Counted from the stretch's first letter, positions 28,301-36,842 are shown. The stretch is 64,000 bases of DNA from Pseudanabaena mucicola FACHB-723 (GCF_014696385.1 NZ_JACJQB010000002.1:124001-188000); one strand, 5' to 3'. A program made the numbers and translations. Notes: a model not told the origin generated them from the letters alone.

Positions 28301-28774
28301 TTGGCGGCAGCGAGTTCAGCAGTTGTGCTTGGCTTCAATACCACCATGGCTCCTGGAGCAAGACAGGCTGCCGATGAGATGGGTGTCGATTTCCGCGATT
28401 ACAACGTCATCTATAAGCTCTTGGAAGATATTCAAGATGCGATGGAAGGCTTACTCGATCCTGAAATGGTCGAGGAGTATCTTGGTCAGGCAGAAGTCCG
28501 CGCGATCTTTACCATCGGTAAGGGTGCTGTGGCTGGTTGCTATGTCCAGAATGGCAAGTTGATCCGCAACTGTAATGTCCGTGTTAAGCGCGGTAATGAA
28601 GTTGTGCATACGGCTGTGCTTGACTCACTTCGACGGGTTAAGGATGATGCGAAGGAAGTTGCCTCTGGATTTGAGTGCGGTATCTCTCTTGCTAAGTTCT
28701 CGTCATGGAAGGAAGGCGATGTTATCGAAGCATTCCGTATGGTCACCAAGCGTCGGACTTTAGCTACTTCCTAA
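25385..28774 (+). CDS. infB: Translation initiation factor IF-2
   Basis: A 1129-residue IF-2, long for the family. An IF2_N module (about 1-50: [23 protein letters not shown]) is followed by about 500 residues of Pro/Lys/Ala-rich disordered linker with an Asp run near 465. A second IF2_N module (about 540-600) precedes the G domain with G1 GHVDHGKTT at 629-637, DTPGHEAF and NKVDK. Domains II to IV follow to residue 1129. IF-2 delivers initiator tRNA to the ribosome. nusA and ylxR, its common partners, are not upstream; lepA is divergent instead. Confidence 0.97.
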   Translation: MSISNRVRLYELSRELDLDTKDVMAVCEQLNIVVKSHSSTITESEAELVRIKAPQDHPKAEPKASDKKTTATAKPKESEARTAKQQILAVTKPTIRLSTGSDNVEAQPPLNSPSPIAEPSSVSPAQTATNNSSSPMPHAPSLVKPPSRPSSEGEQSEITSAPKIELTSEPALTTPITPKASKDSQPASPSEPRAELTPPPSLPKPPEKVVAVPVPPKVVSIPKEAPVKQGAVAKDQTPRKDMTRGERSPQSDKSERVPPKQALVSVSPPQVKLNKPVAPERPKTPVAVTPKAVIAPKPPVARPNDEPKVAAKARVDEDKNEANSPTEAIRINKPERPKLNRPVEAPAAAAPAAGRPQTRGPKLVKDSVLIERGITAPTEPPHNLRPPMPTLMRAPEKPVIADKTGKKPESAGGFSPPTLPELLEKPTLPNKANKRKGKSKEEEEKDLLELKEKNRLNKPKRYLRDFDDDDDDDATDAANELAQISLSLARPTARPKAITVPAKPTMAADIKPTQKGKKSAPSRDRRHHQVEVVPEKPTSVEIEEGMTVAVLAKRLVLSETEVIRTLFMKGIMANINQTLDVGTAKMVATELGYEVHAPEVVELALKTEMIEVDDLDKLQRRPPVVTIMGHVDHGKTTLLDAIRKSKVAQGEAGGITQHIGAYHVDVEHNGQDQQIVFLDTPGHEAFTAMRARGTKVTDIAVLVVAADDGVQPQTIEAISHARAAKVPIVVAINKVDKIEAQPDRIRQELTEYALVAEEWGGDTIMVPVSAIRGENLDTLLEMILLVAEVEDLQANPNRTAKGTVIEAHLDKAKGPVATLLVQNGTLRVGDIFVAGAAFGKVRAMVDDRGARVDKASPSFAVEVLGLGDVPAAGDEFEVYLDEKQARAIADQRTMDQRQARLIQAMASRRVTLGTLSEKVKEGDLKELNIILKADVQGSLEAILGSLAQLPQREVQLRILLSAPGEITENDISLAAASSAVVLGFNTTMAPGARQAADEMGVDFRDYNVIYKLLEDIQDAMEGLLDPEMVEEYLGQAEVRAIFTIGKGAVAGCYVQNGKLIRNCNVRVKRGNEVVHTAVLDSLRRVKDDAKEVASGFECGISLAKFSSWKEGDVIEAFRMVTKRRTLATS

Positions 28775-28820
28775 CTTTTCCTCAAAATCAAGGCAGCACT
28801 TATGTTTCCTTGATTAGCTA

Positions 28821-28863
28821 TAAAAAAATCCTCACTCGTCATAAACGAGTGAGGATTTTTTTA
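28821..28863. terminator. Bidirectional terminator between infB and the transketolase-like gene
   Basis: Arms 28821-28839 and 28845-28863 pair perfectly (ATCCTCACTCGT stem) around CATAA, with seven A and seven T at the outer ends. Confidence 0.85.
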
Positions 28864-28876
28864 GCTACAGTTCAAA

Positions 28877-31087
28877 TTAAGCAATCAACTGCTTGGCACG
28901 AGTCGCGATCGCAGATGCATTCATACCATTGAAGTCAAACAACTGACCTGCGGATGCTGTGGTTTCACCACGCTTCCATGAAAAGACATCGCGCTTGCTA
29001 TTACTGCGAAGCATGACTGGTTCTAGCATCGACGAAGCGCCGCCAATGACACCGAGTAAAGCATCACCACCAAAGAAAGACTCAAACTCAGCATCGGTTA
29101 GGAACTTGCCATCTGGCTCTGAGCAAGTATCCCAAGCCACATCGGAAGCGCGATAGATGCGGCGAGGGCTGACAATGGAAACAATCTTAGAACCAATTCC
29201 TTGCTCAGCAAGCTGTTGGGCAGCTTCATAGACTGGCTGAAGCATCATGTCTCCAATGACTGCGAAGACTACTTTCTTATTACCCGCAGTTTCTTGCAAA
29301 GTAATTGCACCGTCTTCAAGAGCTTTACGGGTCTGCTCAAAGGTGGTGCGGATTGGTAAAGGTGACTTGCTAGCCGTGATCACTATACCTTTGTTGCGAG
29401 CATTCAACGCCCAGTCATAGCAAACTTGAATACTATTAGCATCAGGTGGGAACAGAGGGAACACGTTGCCATTACGCATCATGGCGGCGAAGTAACCTTC
29501 AATTTCAGGGCGTTGGTGTGTCCAACCGTTGCGACCTTGCTCTAAAGCACCTGCGGTGAAGAGGCAAACCGTTGCAGGAGTAGAACGGCGCAACTCTGCC
29601 ATCGCCTGCGTGACTGTCTGCCAAATCGGTAGACCATTAATCGCGAAGGACTCATAGGAACACCACAGAGATCGGCTGCCAAACAAGGACAAACCAACGG
29701 CTAAACCTGCACAGGCATCTTCGTTGAGAGGTTCATAGACCTGTCCGCCTGGTTGTTGATTGTAGAGAGCATCGGTGGTGGGGTGATTGATTTTCAGAGC
29801 TTGGTTAATATTGGCAATGCCCGAAGCCTCATTACCATCGGCATTAGTGACCACATAGCTTTTATCAGTTTGTCCGACATAGCCCACTAAGCGACCCATG
29901 GCTGTGGTCGAAATTTTTGCTTCTCCAGCCGCATATTCTTCTAAGGGCAAAGTACCTAAATCGGTTAAAGCGAGGACAGATTCTGTCACCGCCGTTTTAG
30001 AAGAAGAGCCGCCACCAGCCCATTCCAAGTTGGTGCGAACGGTTTGCCATGCTTCAGGATTGAGCGCACGGGATACTAATCCAGCGACGACATCGGGGTT
30101 TTCAAGGGTATGGTGAGCATAGAGGTTATGGGATTTTGCGCCGCGTGCGTGGACTCCAGCACCTTTGAGTTGCTTGATGATAAATACGGTCAACTTGCCG
30201 CCAAAAGCAAGTTTTGCGGCCTTATCTGCGCCCACCAACACTGCTTCGGTGAAGGCTAAGCGTTGCTTTAGGGAGAACACGGTGCTATCAACATAAGCGC
30301 CCTCTTGATTTTGATCATCAAAATCCTTAGCATCAACCAGAATTACTTCATCAAAGCCATTACCTTTCCAAAATGCAATCATTTCGGCATTGGTCTTGGT
30401 CGAAACCATGCTGTGATGCTCTTGGCTGAAGCCATTCCACACCAGAATTGGCACAAAGTTGGTAACTTCAGGATAGGCCGTGTGGAAATGGGCAATTGAA
30501 CTAATGGGGTAGGGTTCACCCATGCCACCATCACCCATGGTTACGGGGAAAAGTTTGTTACGGTGCAACAATGCTGCTGCCATCGCAAAATGTTGTCCCT
30601 GTCCGAGGGGGCCAGCAGGGGCAAGAATGCCAGGGATGAAGCCAGACAAGTGACCCAGTAAGCCGTGTTTTTCGCGATATCGTTCACGCATTTGCGCTAC
30701 GGTGCTAATGCCCATGTCTTCAAGGGAGCGATCGAGGAACATGGCGCTGTAGTAACCAGGGGCATGGTGTCCCACTTCGGTAGGCATATTTTTGTGACCG
30801 AGCATGTAAAATGCGGCGACAGCTTCGGCACTACTGGCAAAGCCACCAGGATGTCCCGATGCCTTACTAGCGGTAACTTGCAAGGTGAGATAACGCAGGG
30901 CATCGGCGGCAAGTAAGGTTTGGAATACCGCAGCGCGATCATTGGGATCGCTCACGCCAGACTTATCTGGACTAAGCACTGGCACGCGCCCTAGCTCGTC
31001 GAACCCCTCCAACGGTTCGCCAAAATACTGAATGCCTTCACAAAAAGCGGGAGTGGCTGCGTTCGTGGTGTTAGGGGTTGCGACCAT
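28877..31087 (-). CDS. Thiamine-diphosphate enzyme, transketolase/phosphoketolase-like
   Basis: A 736-residue ThDP enzyme. The N-terminal half has ASKASGHPGGFASSAEAV and MGDGGMGEPYPISS, which is the ThDP- and Mg-binding segment. The middle has YEPLNEDACAGLAVGLSLFGSRSLWCSYESFAI, and the C-terminal domain follows. Order and length fit transketolase or phosphoketolase. It lacks the typical phosphoketolase opening segment I would expect. As I recall, it resembles the second, divergent phosphoketolase-like protein of Synechocystis (sll0529). The substrate is unresolved: it may cleave sugar phosphates to acetyl phosphate or act as a transketolase. Confidence 0.72.
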   Translation of the reverse strand: MVATPNTTNAATPAFCEGIQYFGEPLEGFDELGRVPVLSPDKSGVSDPNDRAAVFQTLLAADALRYLTLQVTASKASGHPGGFASSAEAVAAFYMLGHKNMPTEVGHHAPGYYSAMFLDRSLEDMGISTVAQMRERYREKHGLLGHLSGFIPGILAPAGPLGQGQHFAMAAALLHRNKLFPVTMGDGGMGEPYPISSIAHFHTAYPEVTNFVPILVWNGFSQEHHSMVSTKTNAEMIAFWKGNGFDEVILVDAKDFDDQNQEGAYVDSTVFSLKQRLAFTEAVLVGADKAAKLAFGGKLTVFIIKQLKGAGVHARGAKSHNLYAHHTLENPDVVAGLVSRALNPEAWQTVRTNLEWAGGGSSSKTAVTESVLALTDLGTLPLEEYAAGEAKISTTAMGRLVGYVGQTDKSYVVTNADGNEASGIANINQALKINHPTTDALYNQQPGGQVYEPLNEDACAGLAVGLSLFGSRSLWCSYESFAINGLPIWQTVTQAMAELRRSTPATVCLFTAGALEQGRNGWTHQRPEIEGYFAAMMRNGNVFPLFPPDANSIQVCYDWALNARNKGIVITASKSPLPIRTTFEQTRKALEDGAITLQETAGNKKVVFAVIGDMMLQPVYEAAQQLAEQGIGSKIVSIVSPRRIYRASDVAWDTCSEPDGKFLTDAEFESFFGGDALLGVIGGASSMLEPVMLRSNSKRDVFSWKRGETTASAGQLFDFNGMNASAIATRAKQLIA

Positions 31088-31307
31088 AGATTTTTTTTGA
31101 CCTTGGATTTGTACAGACTAGAAATTTAACTATGCAATAGATAGAGATTCAGAGATGTTGAAACTTTCTCTACGAGCCATTTTAGTACGTTGCGGGGACG
31201 CGATTGCGCCTTTATCGTGGCTGCTGCGATCGCAATAAAATTCTTCAACAATTCCCAAACAATGTTGCTAAAAATTTACATCAGTTATGTTATAGTAAGA
31301 AATGCAC

Positions 31308-31381
31308 GGCAGCTTGGCTCAGGTGGTTAGAGCGACGGTCTCATAATCCGTAGGTCCCGGGTTCAAATCCCGGAGCTGCTA
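31308..31381 (+). tRNA. tRNA with CAT anticodon, probably elongator tRNA-Met
   Basis: A 74-nt cloverleaf. The acceptor stem GGCAGCT pairs with AGCTGCT with a first G-U pair, the D arm is GCTC...GAGC, the anticodon loop CTCATAA has CAT at 31342-31344, and the T arm is CCGGGTTCAAATCCCGG. The 31-39 pair is U-U. There is no encoded CCA. Absence of the initiator G-C-rich anticodon stem argues against tRNA-fMet; tRNA-Ile with lysidine remains possible. A hairpin terminator follows at 31397. Confidence 0.9.
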
Positions 31382-31396
31382 TATCAGAATATCTAT

Positions 31397-31435
31397 AAAA
31401 AACATCGGTGGTGCATAGTGCCGCCGATGTTTTTT
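31397..31435 (+). terminator. Terminator after the CAT tRNA
   Basis: AAAAAACATCGGTGG and CCGCCGATGTTTTTT pair with one G-U, the inner part being GTGCATAGTG. It starts 16 bases after the tRNA. Confidence 0.8.
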
Positions 31436-31485
31436 GTTCATGATAGTATGTAAACAATTTACTCCCTAACGCAAAGGACAAGATT

Positions 31486-32250
31486 ATGGGATTACTCGAT
31501 CGCATTGGTATGGTGGTCAAGTCCAATGTAAATGCAATGGTTTCGGCTGCTGAAGATCCAGAAAAAATTCTGGAGCAATCAATCATTGATATGCAGGAAG
31601 ATTTGGTGCAATTGCGCCAAGCTGTAGCGCAGTCAATGGCTGCCCTCAAGCGCCAAGAGCAACAATATAATCAAAGTGCCACTCAAGCCCAAGAGTGGGA
31701 AAAGCGGGCTATGCTAGCTCTCCAAAAGGGGGATGAAAACCTAGCTAGAGAAGCCCTAAATCGCAAGAAAACCCATGCTGACTCGGCGGCAACCTTAAAG
31801 GCTGGTTTGGATCAGCAATCAGGGCAGGTGGAACTGCTCAAGAAAAATTTAATTGCGATCGAAGGCAAAATTTCTGAGGCGAAAACCAAGAAGGAAATGC
31901 TCAAGGCGCGGATGCAGTCGGCAAAAGCCCAAGAAAACCTCAACAATATGTTGGGCAAGGTGAATACAACCTCGGCGGCGGCTACCTTTGAACGCATGGA
32001 AGAGCGTGTCTTGATGGCAGAAGCTAAGGCAAGTGCTAGTGCTGAGTTGGGTATGGACAATCTAGAGTCTCAGTTTGCTCAGCTAGAGGCTGGCAGTGGG
32101 GTTGATGATGAGTTGGCAGCCCTCAAAGCCAAAATGATGACAGGTAGCCCTGCATCTCAAGGCGCTTTGCCTCCCTCTGATTCAGTGAAGCCCAGCGTTG
32201 GTCAGGCTATTGATGCTGAACTAGAAGCTCTACGTCGTCAAATGGGTTAA
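31486..32250 (+). CDS. vipp1: Vesicle-inducing protein in plastids (Vipp1/IM30), PspA family
   Basis: A 254-residue ESCRT-III-like membrane-remodelling protein. It begins MGLLDRIGMVVKSNVNAMVSAAEDPEKILEQ, the amphipathic helix and hinge of PspA/IM30. Long coiled-coil helices follow to about residue 215. The C-terminal extension ends in IDAELEALRRQMG, which distinguishes Vipp1 from PspA. It maintains thylakoid membranes. It stands alone on the plus strand after the tRNA. Confidence 0.94.
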   Translation: MGLLDRIGMVVKSNVNAMVSAAEDPEKILEQSIIDMQEDLVQLRQAVAQSMAALKRQEQQYNQSATQAQEWEKRAMLALQKGDENLAREALNRKKTHADSAATLKAGLDQQSGQVELLKKNLIAIEGKISEAKTKKEMLKARMQSAKAQENLNNMLGKVNTTSAAATFERMEERVLMAEAKASASAELGMDNLESQFAQLEAGSGVDDELAALKAKMMTGSPASQGALPPSDSVKPSVGQAIDAELEALRRQMG

Positions 32251-32300
32251 TTACGCTAAGTGGATTTTCTGTAAAGCTTTGCAGATTAGAACATAAACCC

Positions 32301-32345
32301 AAAAAGCATGAAAATCGGCACTTAGTGCCGATTTTCATGCTTTTT
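32301..32345. terminator. 21-bp perfect palindrome after vipp1
   Basis: Arms 32301-32321 and 32325-32345 pair perfectly around TTA; the minus strand apex reads GGCACTAAGTGCC. AAACCC precedes it. It abuts the broken 5' end of the DUF2442 pseudogene. Confidence 0.8.
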
Positions 32346-32352
32346 GCTTTAA

Positions 32353-32561
32353 GACGAAAAGTCTACGATCAGCGTTGATTTGATGGATGGGCGGACAATT
32401 GTAGCCCCATTAGTGTGGTGTGGTATTCGAGGTTATTGAATGTAACTATTGAGCAGCTTGCTAGGTGGGAAATTTGCGGTGATGGTTATGGTATTCACTG
32501 GGAAGATCTTGATGAGGATTTGAGTACGGAAGGTATGTTTCATGGTGCGCCTGCACCATGA
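32353..32561 (+). pseudogene. DUF2442-family remnant broken by a 5-bp tandem duplication
   Basis: Frame 1 reads SVDLMDGRTIVAPLVW (32368-32418). Frame 2 continues WYSRLLNVTIEQLARWEIC and then GDGYGIHWEDLDEDLSTEG to a TGA at 32559-32561. Together they match DUF2442, whose hallmark is DGRTI...WYPRL...GIHWPDLDEDLS. The junction holds TGTGG twice in tandem (32414-32423). Removing one copy restores a single frame. The 5' end, including a start codon, is missing and lies against the vipp1 palindrome. An in-frame TAA sits just upstream. The remnant is non-functional as read; sequencing error is the alternative for the frameshift but not for the lost start. Confidence 0.82.
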
Positions 32562-32649
32562 AATTCAAGAGCAATTAGTTGAGGCGATCATCTCTTTAAT
32601 CTATATGCAAGCTAAAGGCGATCGCTTAGATTTGGCGCTGGTCAGTTAA
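32542..32649 (+). CDS. 35-residue frame after the DUF2442 remnant
   Basis: ATG 32542 opens MVRLHHEIQEQLVEAIISL and ends GDRLDLALVS. It overlaps the end of the pseudogene by 20 bases in another frame. It may be the decayed start of a neighbouring toxin-antitoxin-like gene or chance; there is no homology I can name. The remaining bases to 32838 show no gene. Confidence 0.2.
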   Translation: MVRLHHEIQEQLVEAIISLIYMQAKGDRLDLALVS

Positions 32650-32838
32650 AGCGTGATCGACGTATTTGCGCCTTTTTTGTCACTACGAAATAAGCATTTC
32701 AGCACCCATCGCTGATTAGCTGACCAATGCCCAACCTCATAAACCAAGCATTTGTTTGACATCATTTCAAGCGATCGCGATTTTACCTTTAGCAAATAGC
32801 GATCACTTTGTAATGATTTATTAAATAGAGATAGCCCT

Positions 32839-33303
32839 TTATTTCCAAAAATTCACACTAAGCATTGATTCAATATCTTGATTAAATTCCCAGCTATCAG
32901 GAAAATCAACAGACTTATAAACAACTTCCGATCTCACGATAAATAAAGCGTCCTCAAATGATTGCTGAAACAGTTCAGGACTATTCACATAATTTTTTAA
33001 ACTAGGCGACTGTCTGAGAATATCCCTAATTCTGATGCGTGTTCTTGCGATCGTAGTTTGCCAACCAGCGTAGTCATACTCACTCTTAACATAACAGCGT
33101 TTTAGAAGATGTTCGATAAGTGTGGTCAGACTGTTTTTTAGCTCACGCCTATCTCTGCCAGCCAAACCTTCTAACTCCTCTATTAGATTTTCAATATCAA
33201 GATCTTGTAAATTGCCAGTTTTCAATTGTGCGATCGCAGTTTCTAACCACAAATTGAGATCGGAGTCATACAGCGATATCTTTCGTGCAATTGCCTGAGT
33301 CAT
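32839..33303 (-). CDS. DUF29 family protein
   Basis: A 154-residue helical protein. YDSDLNLWLETAIAQLKTGNLQDLDIENLIEELEGLAGRDRRELKNSLTTLIEHLLK is the DUF29 signature (quoted here in pieces: YDSDLNLWLE, LDIENLIEELEGL, RRELKNSLTTLIEHLLK). It also carries the later IRDILRQSPSLKNYV and FPDSWEFNQDIESML. ATG 33303 follows AGGAG and is preferred over a start seven codons upstream. The function is unknown; such genes are scattered in many copies in cyanobacterial genomes and are often linked with mobile or accessory DNA. It sits in a gene-poor stretch with a pseudogene. Confidence 0.82.
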   Translation of the reverse strand: MTQAIARKISLYDSDLNLWLETAIAQLKTGNLQDLDIENLIEELEGLAGRDRRELKNSLTTLIEHLLKRCYVKSEYDYAGWQTTIARTRIRIRDILRQSPSLKNYVNSPELFQQSFEDALFIVRSEVVYKSVDFPDSWEFNQDIESMLSVNFWK

Positions 33304-33418
33304 TAGGCTCACTCCTGTGATCACTCATCTCAATTTATTTTAATCGTAAGATTAACTATAAGCGATCGCCTTTACTGCACTTACTGCAAATAGCGATTTA
33401 GCGCAAACTTATAAACCA

Positions 33419-33465
33419 AACAAAAAGCCAGTGGCGGCGCAAAGCGCCACCACTGGCTTTTTGTT
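33419..33465. terminator. 22-bp palindrome with GCAAAGC apex after the lipoprotein gene
   Basis: Arms 33419-33440 and 33444-33465 pair with one mismatch around AAA (GGCGCAAAGCGCC). Its AAGCCAGTGGCGGCGC arm is the same as in the palindrome at 4755. It lies just past the stop of the minus-strand lipoprotein gene. Confidence 0.78.
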
Positions 33466-33470
33466 AAGGG

Positions 33471-35222
33471 TTAGTTAGCTAAAACTTTAATTGGTGTTGA
33501 CTTAGTTGCAGATAGATCACTAGGCACAGAGGGAATAACCGTTGATTTAACATCAGTCTTCTCGGCTGGTTTGGACTCAGTTGCTTTAGCATCTGGTTTA
33601 GATTCAGTCTGAGGCACTGGCGTGTTGGCTTTACGGGACTCAAAGTAATTTTTGAGATAGTTGCGCGGTGAACTAGTTGCGGGTGCAGTCTTTTGAACGG
33701 TTTCTACCACATCTTTATCCTTGGCAGGCTCAGACTTTGCAGCATTTGGAGTTGTTGCTTCGGGCTTAGCTATCGGCTCAACTTTTGGTGCGATCGATTT
33801 ATTAGGTTCAGTGGTAGGTGTTGTCCTGAGTCTAAAAGGTGCGGGCTTAACTGGTTCAGCAGCTTTAGGTGCAATCTTGACGGGGACTGGTGTTACGACG
33901 AGATTAACTGGCTCCACAATAGGCTCAGCTTTCACAGGCTCAGTTTTAATTTTTGGGGCAACCTTGATTGGTTCAGGAGCCTTGATCGGTGCAATCGGGA
34001 CAATTTTAGTAGTGATAGGTGCAGGAGCAACAGGCGCAACGGGAACCACTGGCACTACAGGAATTACTGGCGATTCCTTGGCAACGGGCTTGGTTTCTTC
34101 TTGCTTAGGTGCAGCGGTTGGTGCAGCAGTAGTGGATTCAGGCTTAGGCGTTGTGACGGGCTGTTCCACTGGTGCAACTACTGGAGCAACTGACTCCTCA
34201 GGGGTGGGAGTTGGCTCAGGAGTTGGCGGCACGTAATTAGGATCGACGATCGCATCGATATTGGCAATTTTTTCGCCACTGACTAGACGCGCTAGGGTAT
34301 CACTGCCATTGGGTTGATAGTTAATCACATGGGCAGTGCTGTTAAATACATTTGCGATCGCATCGCCATCGGGTTCTAGCAATTCGAGTTTTACCCAGTT
34401 CTGACCAGTTTTGAAACCTTTGAGATAGATTGGCTCCCAGCGATCGAAGGTAAAGCTTTGTCCGTCAACGGTGGCGCGAACTTGCCAATCATCAACAAAC
34501 TCATCATCCTTTCCTAAAACATGCGGTGGAGTATTTTGCAGATAAAAATCGAGCATGATTGGCTCTGCACCATAGGTTCCCACAGGACGGCTATAGGTGA
34601 GCAGGGGTACTTTAGGTTCGGGTGTATTTTCGCCAGTCTTAGTCAAGACATGGAAAGTTGTCTGAGCATAGGCTCCCTGATTTTTAAAGCTTTCATGCCA
34701 AGGGCGCGAGGCAAAGGCGCGAATTGTGTGTGTACCTGCACTGAGATGATCAAAGGTAACAGTCTGGTTGAGATCGTAAAGCGCTTTATATTCTTGGTTG
34801 TCCAAGGTCACATGGACATGGGGGCCAAGTCCAAATTCAGCATTTTTAAAAATTGGTAAGTTCTTGACATCAAATTTGACTGATACTTGATCGTTGCTGA
34901 GTACCTCGTCAAGTTTGGGGCTAACGATATTCACCTGAGGTTCATAGCGCTCAAGTAGGCTGTTCAATCGTTGAATTTCGGCGGGAGGTGAAACTTCGGT
35001 AATGTTGACCGATTCAAATTTACTGACAGGGGCTTTAGTTACTGGCTTCTTATCGCCGCCGCAAGCTGTCAGGGAGAAGCACAGGGCGATCGCCATCACT
35101 AAGCTGGATAACTTTTTCCAAGGAAAATTGATAGTACGCCAATAGGATTGAACTCGCGAAGTCTTTGGCTTGTCTTCGGGGTGGTTAGAGTTTGCGATCG
35201 CGCTCATAAAAACTATGCTCAA
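33471..35222 (-). CDS. Large Pro-rich lipoprotein of unknown function
   Basis: A 583-residue protein. A basic N-terminus leads to a hydrophobic stretch and lipobox LTAC (about residues 40-56), so it should be a lipoprotein. Residues about 75-330 form a folded part with two beta-rich modules: KNLPIFKNAEFGLGPHVHVTL...AGTHTIRAFASRPWHE and LTYSRPVGTYGAEPIMLDFYL...WVKLELLEPDGDAI. Residues about 335-560 are Pro/Thr/Ala/Lys-rich repeats, likely an extended linker across the cell wall. The modules look Ig-like, but I cannot assign the family. It is divergent from trpC. ATG at residue 6 (MSAIANSN) is an alternative start. Confidence 0.75.
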   Translation of the reverse strand: MSIVFMSAIANSNHPEDKPKTSRVQSYWRTINFPWKKLSSLVMAIALCFSLTACGGDKKPVTKAPVSKFESVNITEVSPPAEIQRLNSLLERYEPQVNIVSPKLDEVLSNDQVSVKFDVKNLPIFKNAEFGLGPHVHVTLDNQEYKALYDLNQTVTFDHLSAGTHTIRAFASRPWHESFKNQGAYAQTTFHVLTKTGENTPEPKVPLLTYSRPVGTYGAEPIMLDFYLQNTPPHVLGKDDEFVDDWQVRATVDGQSFTFDRWEPIYLKGFKTGQNWVKLELLEPDGDAIANVFNSTAHVINYQPNGSDTLARLVSGEKIANIDAIVDPNYVPPTPEPTPTPEESVAPVVAPVEQPVTTPKPESTTAAPTAAPKQEETKPVAKESPVIPVVPVVPVAPVAPAPITTKIVPIAPIKAPEPIKVAPKIKTEPVKAEPIVEPVNLVVTPVPVKIAPKAAEPVKPAPFRLRTTPTTEPNKSIAPKVEPIAKPEATTPNAAKSEPAKDKDVVETVQKTAPATSSPRNYLKNYFESRKANTPVPQTESKPDAKATESKPAEKTDVKSTVIPSVPSDLSATKSTPIKVLAN

Positions 35223-35300
35223 CTCACATTACACACGCAAATATACCGAAAAATGAGCGCTTTACATGTAAAGAAACCCCATAACTTTGTAAATCAATGC

Positions 35301-35330
35301 AATTAATTGATACTGAGTGATCAATTAATT
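35301..35330. promoter_or_regulatory. AT-rich 11-bp inverted repeat between divergent genes
   Basis: AATTAATTGAT (35301-35311) and ATCAATTAATT (35320-35330) are perfect inverted repeats with an 8-bp spacer. They lie in the 232-bp divergent promoter region between the lipoprotein gene and trpC. There is no GC stem, so an operator is more likely than a terminator. Confidence 0.35.
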
Positions 35331-35454
35331 ATGGCTTGGCTTGATTGCGGCGAAGGCATAATTTGATTTTTGACAACAAGTTTTTTGAGTTTCTAATTGA
35401 AAAATTGTTCTATGCTAAAAGTTGTTCTCTCCATGCTCGAAATTGTTTTCTGTA

Positions 35455-36324
35455 ATGCAAGTACGCCGCCAATCTGAAACCGCTCGTGACCAAGGCTATG
35501 CGATCGCAAAATCCACCGATACGCCACAAAATATTTTAGAAAAGATTGTTTGGCACAAGGAGCGTGAAGTTGCTCAGATGTATGCAAATGAATCCCTTGA
35601 GTCAATCAAAGCGAGAGTCGAAAAGTTACCCACACCTAAAGATTTTTATGGTAGCTTGCAAAATGCTAGCATCCAACCCGCACTAATTGCCGAAGTCAAG
35701 AAAGCATCTCCTAGCAAAGGCGTATTTCGCGAAGATTTTGATCCAATTGCGATCGCAAAGGCATACCAAGGTGGCGGTGCAAGCTGTCTCTCAGTTTTGA
35801 CAGACTCTCAGTTTTTTCAAGGCAGCTTCGAGAACCTGAGCCTAGTCCGTCAAGCCGTTGACTTACCGCTATTGTGCAAAGAATTTATTATTGATCCCTA
35901 CCAAATCTATCTAGGTCGATTGTATGGCGCAGATGCCGTGCTATTAATTGCCGCAGTTCTTACTGATGCTGATTTAACTGAGTTGCAAGCCATAATTCAC
36001 CAACTCAACATGACCGCACTAGTCGAGGTACATACCCAATTTGAGCTTGATCGCGTATTACAGATTCCTGATGTGCGCCTCATTGGCATTAATAATCGCA
36101 ATTTAGAAACCTTTGTGGTTGATTTAGCTCAAACCCAAGTCTTGATGGAACGTTTAGATGCTGCCACAAGAGCAAAATATCTCTGGGTGAGTGAATCTAG
36201 CATTTACACCCGTCAAGATTTGGATTTTGTCCAAAATTGTGGCGCAAGTGCAGTTTTGGTCGGAGAGTCGTTAATTAAGAAGCAAAATGTCGAAACTGCT
36301 ACTCAAAATTTACTGGGTAGCTAG
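35455..36324 (+). CDS. trpC: Indole-3-glycerol phosphate synthase
   Basis: A 289-residue TIM-barrel enzyme of tryptophan synthesis, closing the indole ring of CdRP. It shows PALIAEVKKASPSKGVFREDFDP, GGGASCLSVLTDSQFFQG, PLLCKEFIIDPYQIYLGRLYGADAVLLI, LIGINNRNLETFVVDL and VSESSIYTRQDLDF, with catalytic Lys and Glu residues in the expected strands. ATG 35455 (MQVRRQ) fits; a longer frame would add 11 residues. The gene stands alone among trp genes, as is common in cyanobacteria. Its TAG stop lies inside a copy of the MITE-like end sequence. Confidence 0.95.
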   Translation: MQVRRQSETARDQGYAIAKSTDTPQNILEKIVWHKEREVAQMYANESLESIKARVEKLPTPKDFYGSLQNASIQPALIAEVKKASPSKGVFREDFDPIAIAKAYQGGGASCLSVLTDSQFFQGSFENLSLVRQAVDLPLLCKEFIIDPYQIYLGRLYGADAVLLIAAVLTDADLTELQAIIHQLNMTALVEVHTQFELDRVLQIPDVRLIGINNRNLETFVVDLAQTQVLMERLDAATRAKYLWVSESSIYTRQDLDFVQNCGASAVLVGESLIKKQNVETATQNLLGS

Positions 36325-36365
36325 GCGCAATTAGTTCCAACAAAAAAGTGCGCTTTTGGCGCACT
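36317..36365 (+). terminator. trpC terminator joined to a half-copy of the MITE-like end
   Basis: GTAGCTAGGCGCAATTAG (36317-36334) matches the outer end of the MITE-like repeat and supplies the trpC stop codon. AAAAAAGTGCGC...GCGCACTTTTTT follows (about 36343-36371), with loop TTTTG, a standard terminator. Confidence 0.6.
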
Positions 36366-36402
36366 TTTTTGTTTATTCAAATAATGATGACGATGAGATC
36401 GA

Positions 36403-36549
36403 TTAGATCAAGCCGATTTGAGAAAGAATACCTTGTCCAGTGATTAGTTCTGTCGCTAAACCGATAACGAAGCCAAGCATTGCAAGACGACCGTTCCAAG
36501 TTTCTGCGAAGTTGTTAAAACCGAATTTAGGCTCTGTGGTGTTTTCCAT
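36403..36549 (-). CDS. High-light-inducible protein (HLIP/Scp), HliC-like
   Basis: A 48-residue one-helix protein read directly from the minus strand. It has the chlorophyll-binding motif ETWNGRLAMLGFVIGLATEL, preceded by FGFNNFA and followed by ITGQGILSQIGLI. HLIPs are related to light-harvesting CAB proteins, bind chlorophyll and carotenoid as dimers, and protect photosystem assembly intermediates under high light. The length matches the shortest class (HliC/ScpB). ATG 36549 is preceded by AAGGAG. It is near psaD, which lies upstream on the same strand. Confidence 0.93.
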   Translation of the reverse strand: MENTTEPKFGFNNFAETWNGRLAMLGFVIGLATELITGQGILSQIGLI

Positions 36550-36732
36550 TGCAATAATCTCCTTGGGGTTTAACTGTTAAGTAAAGTTAAAAGTCTTTCA
36601 TTGACTTAATATTACTTCATATTTTTTAATATACTATACCGCTAAAGGTAGATTCAAGCAGGCTATCAGAGTGATTAGAAAAACCTATAGATTCTGAGGT
36701 ATAGCAAAGCGAGAGTTAGTTAGTACAAATCA

Positions 36733-36785
36733 AAACCCAAGAATCGGGTGGCGGCACACTGCGCCGCCACCCGATTCTTGGGTTT
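36733..36785. repeat. 23-bp perfect palindrome with GGTGGCGGC core
   Basis: Arms 36733-36755 and 36763-36785 pair perfectly around ACACTGC. The ends are AAACCCAA and TTGGGTTT, as in the palindrome at 4755, while the middle arm (GAATCGGG) differs. Confidence 0.82.
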
Positions 36786-36842
36786 ATGTCCTCAGCAAAA
36801 CTTTTTTGCTATATAGCTACAGCCAGTTACCTCTCAAAATAC

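Noticed and set aside
33693-34236. Two overlapping plus-strand frames of 166 and 171 residues opposite the lipoprotein gene
   Set aside because: Both mirror the Pro/Thr/Ala/Val repeats of the lipoprotein spacer and show only low-complexity Gly/Thr/Ser or Trp/Arg/Phe-rich sequence.
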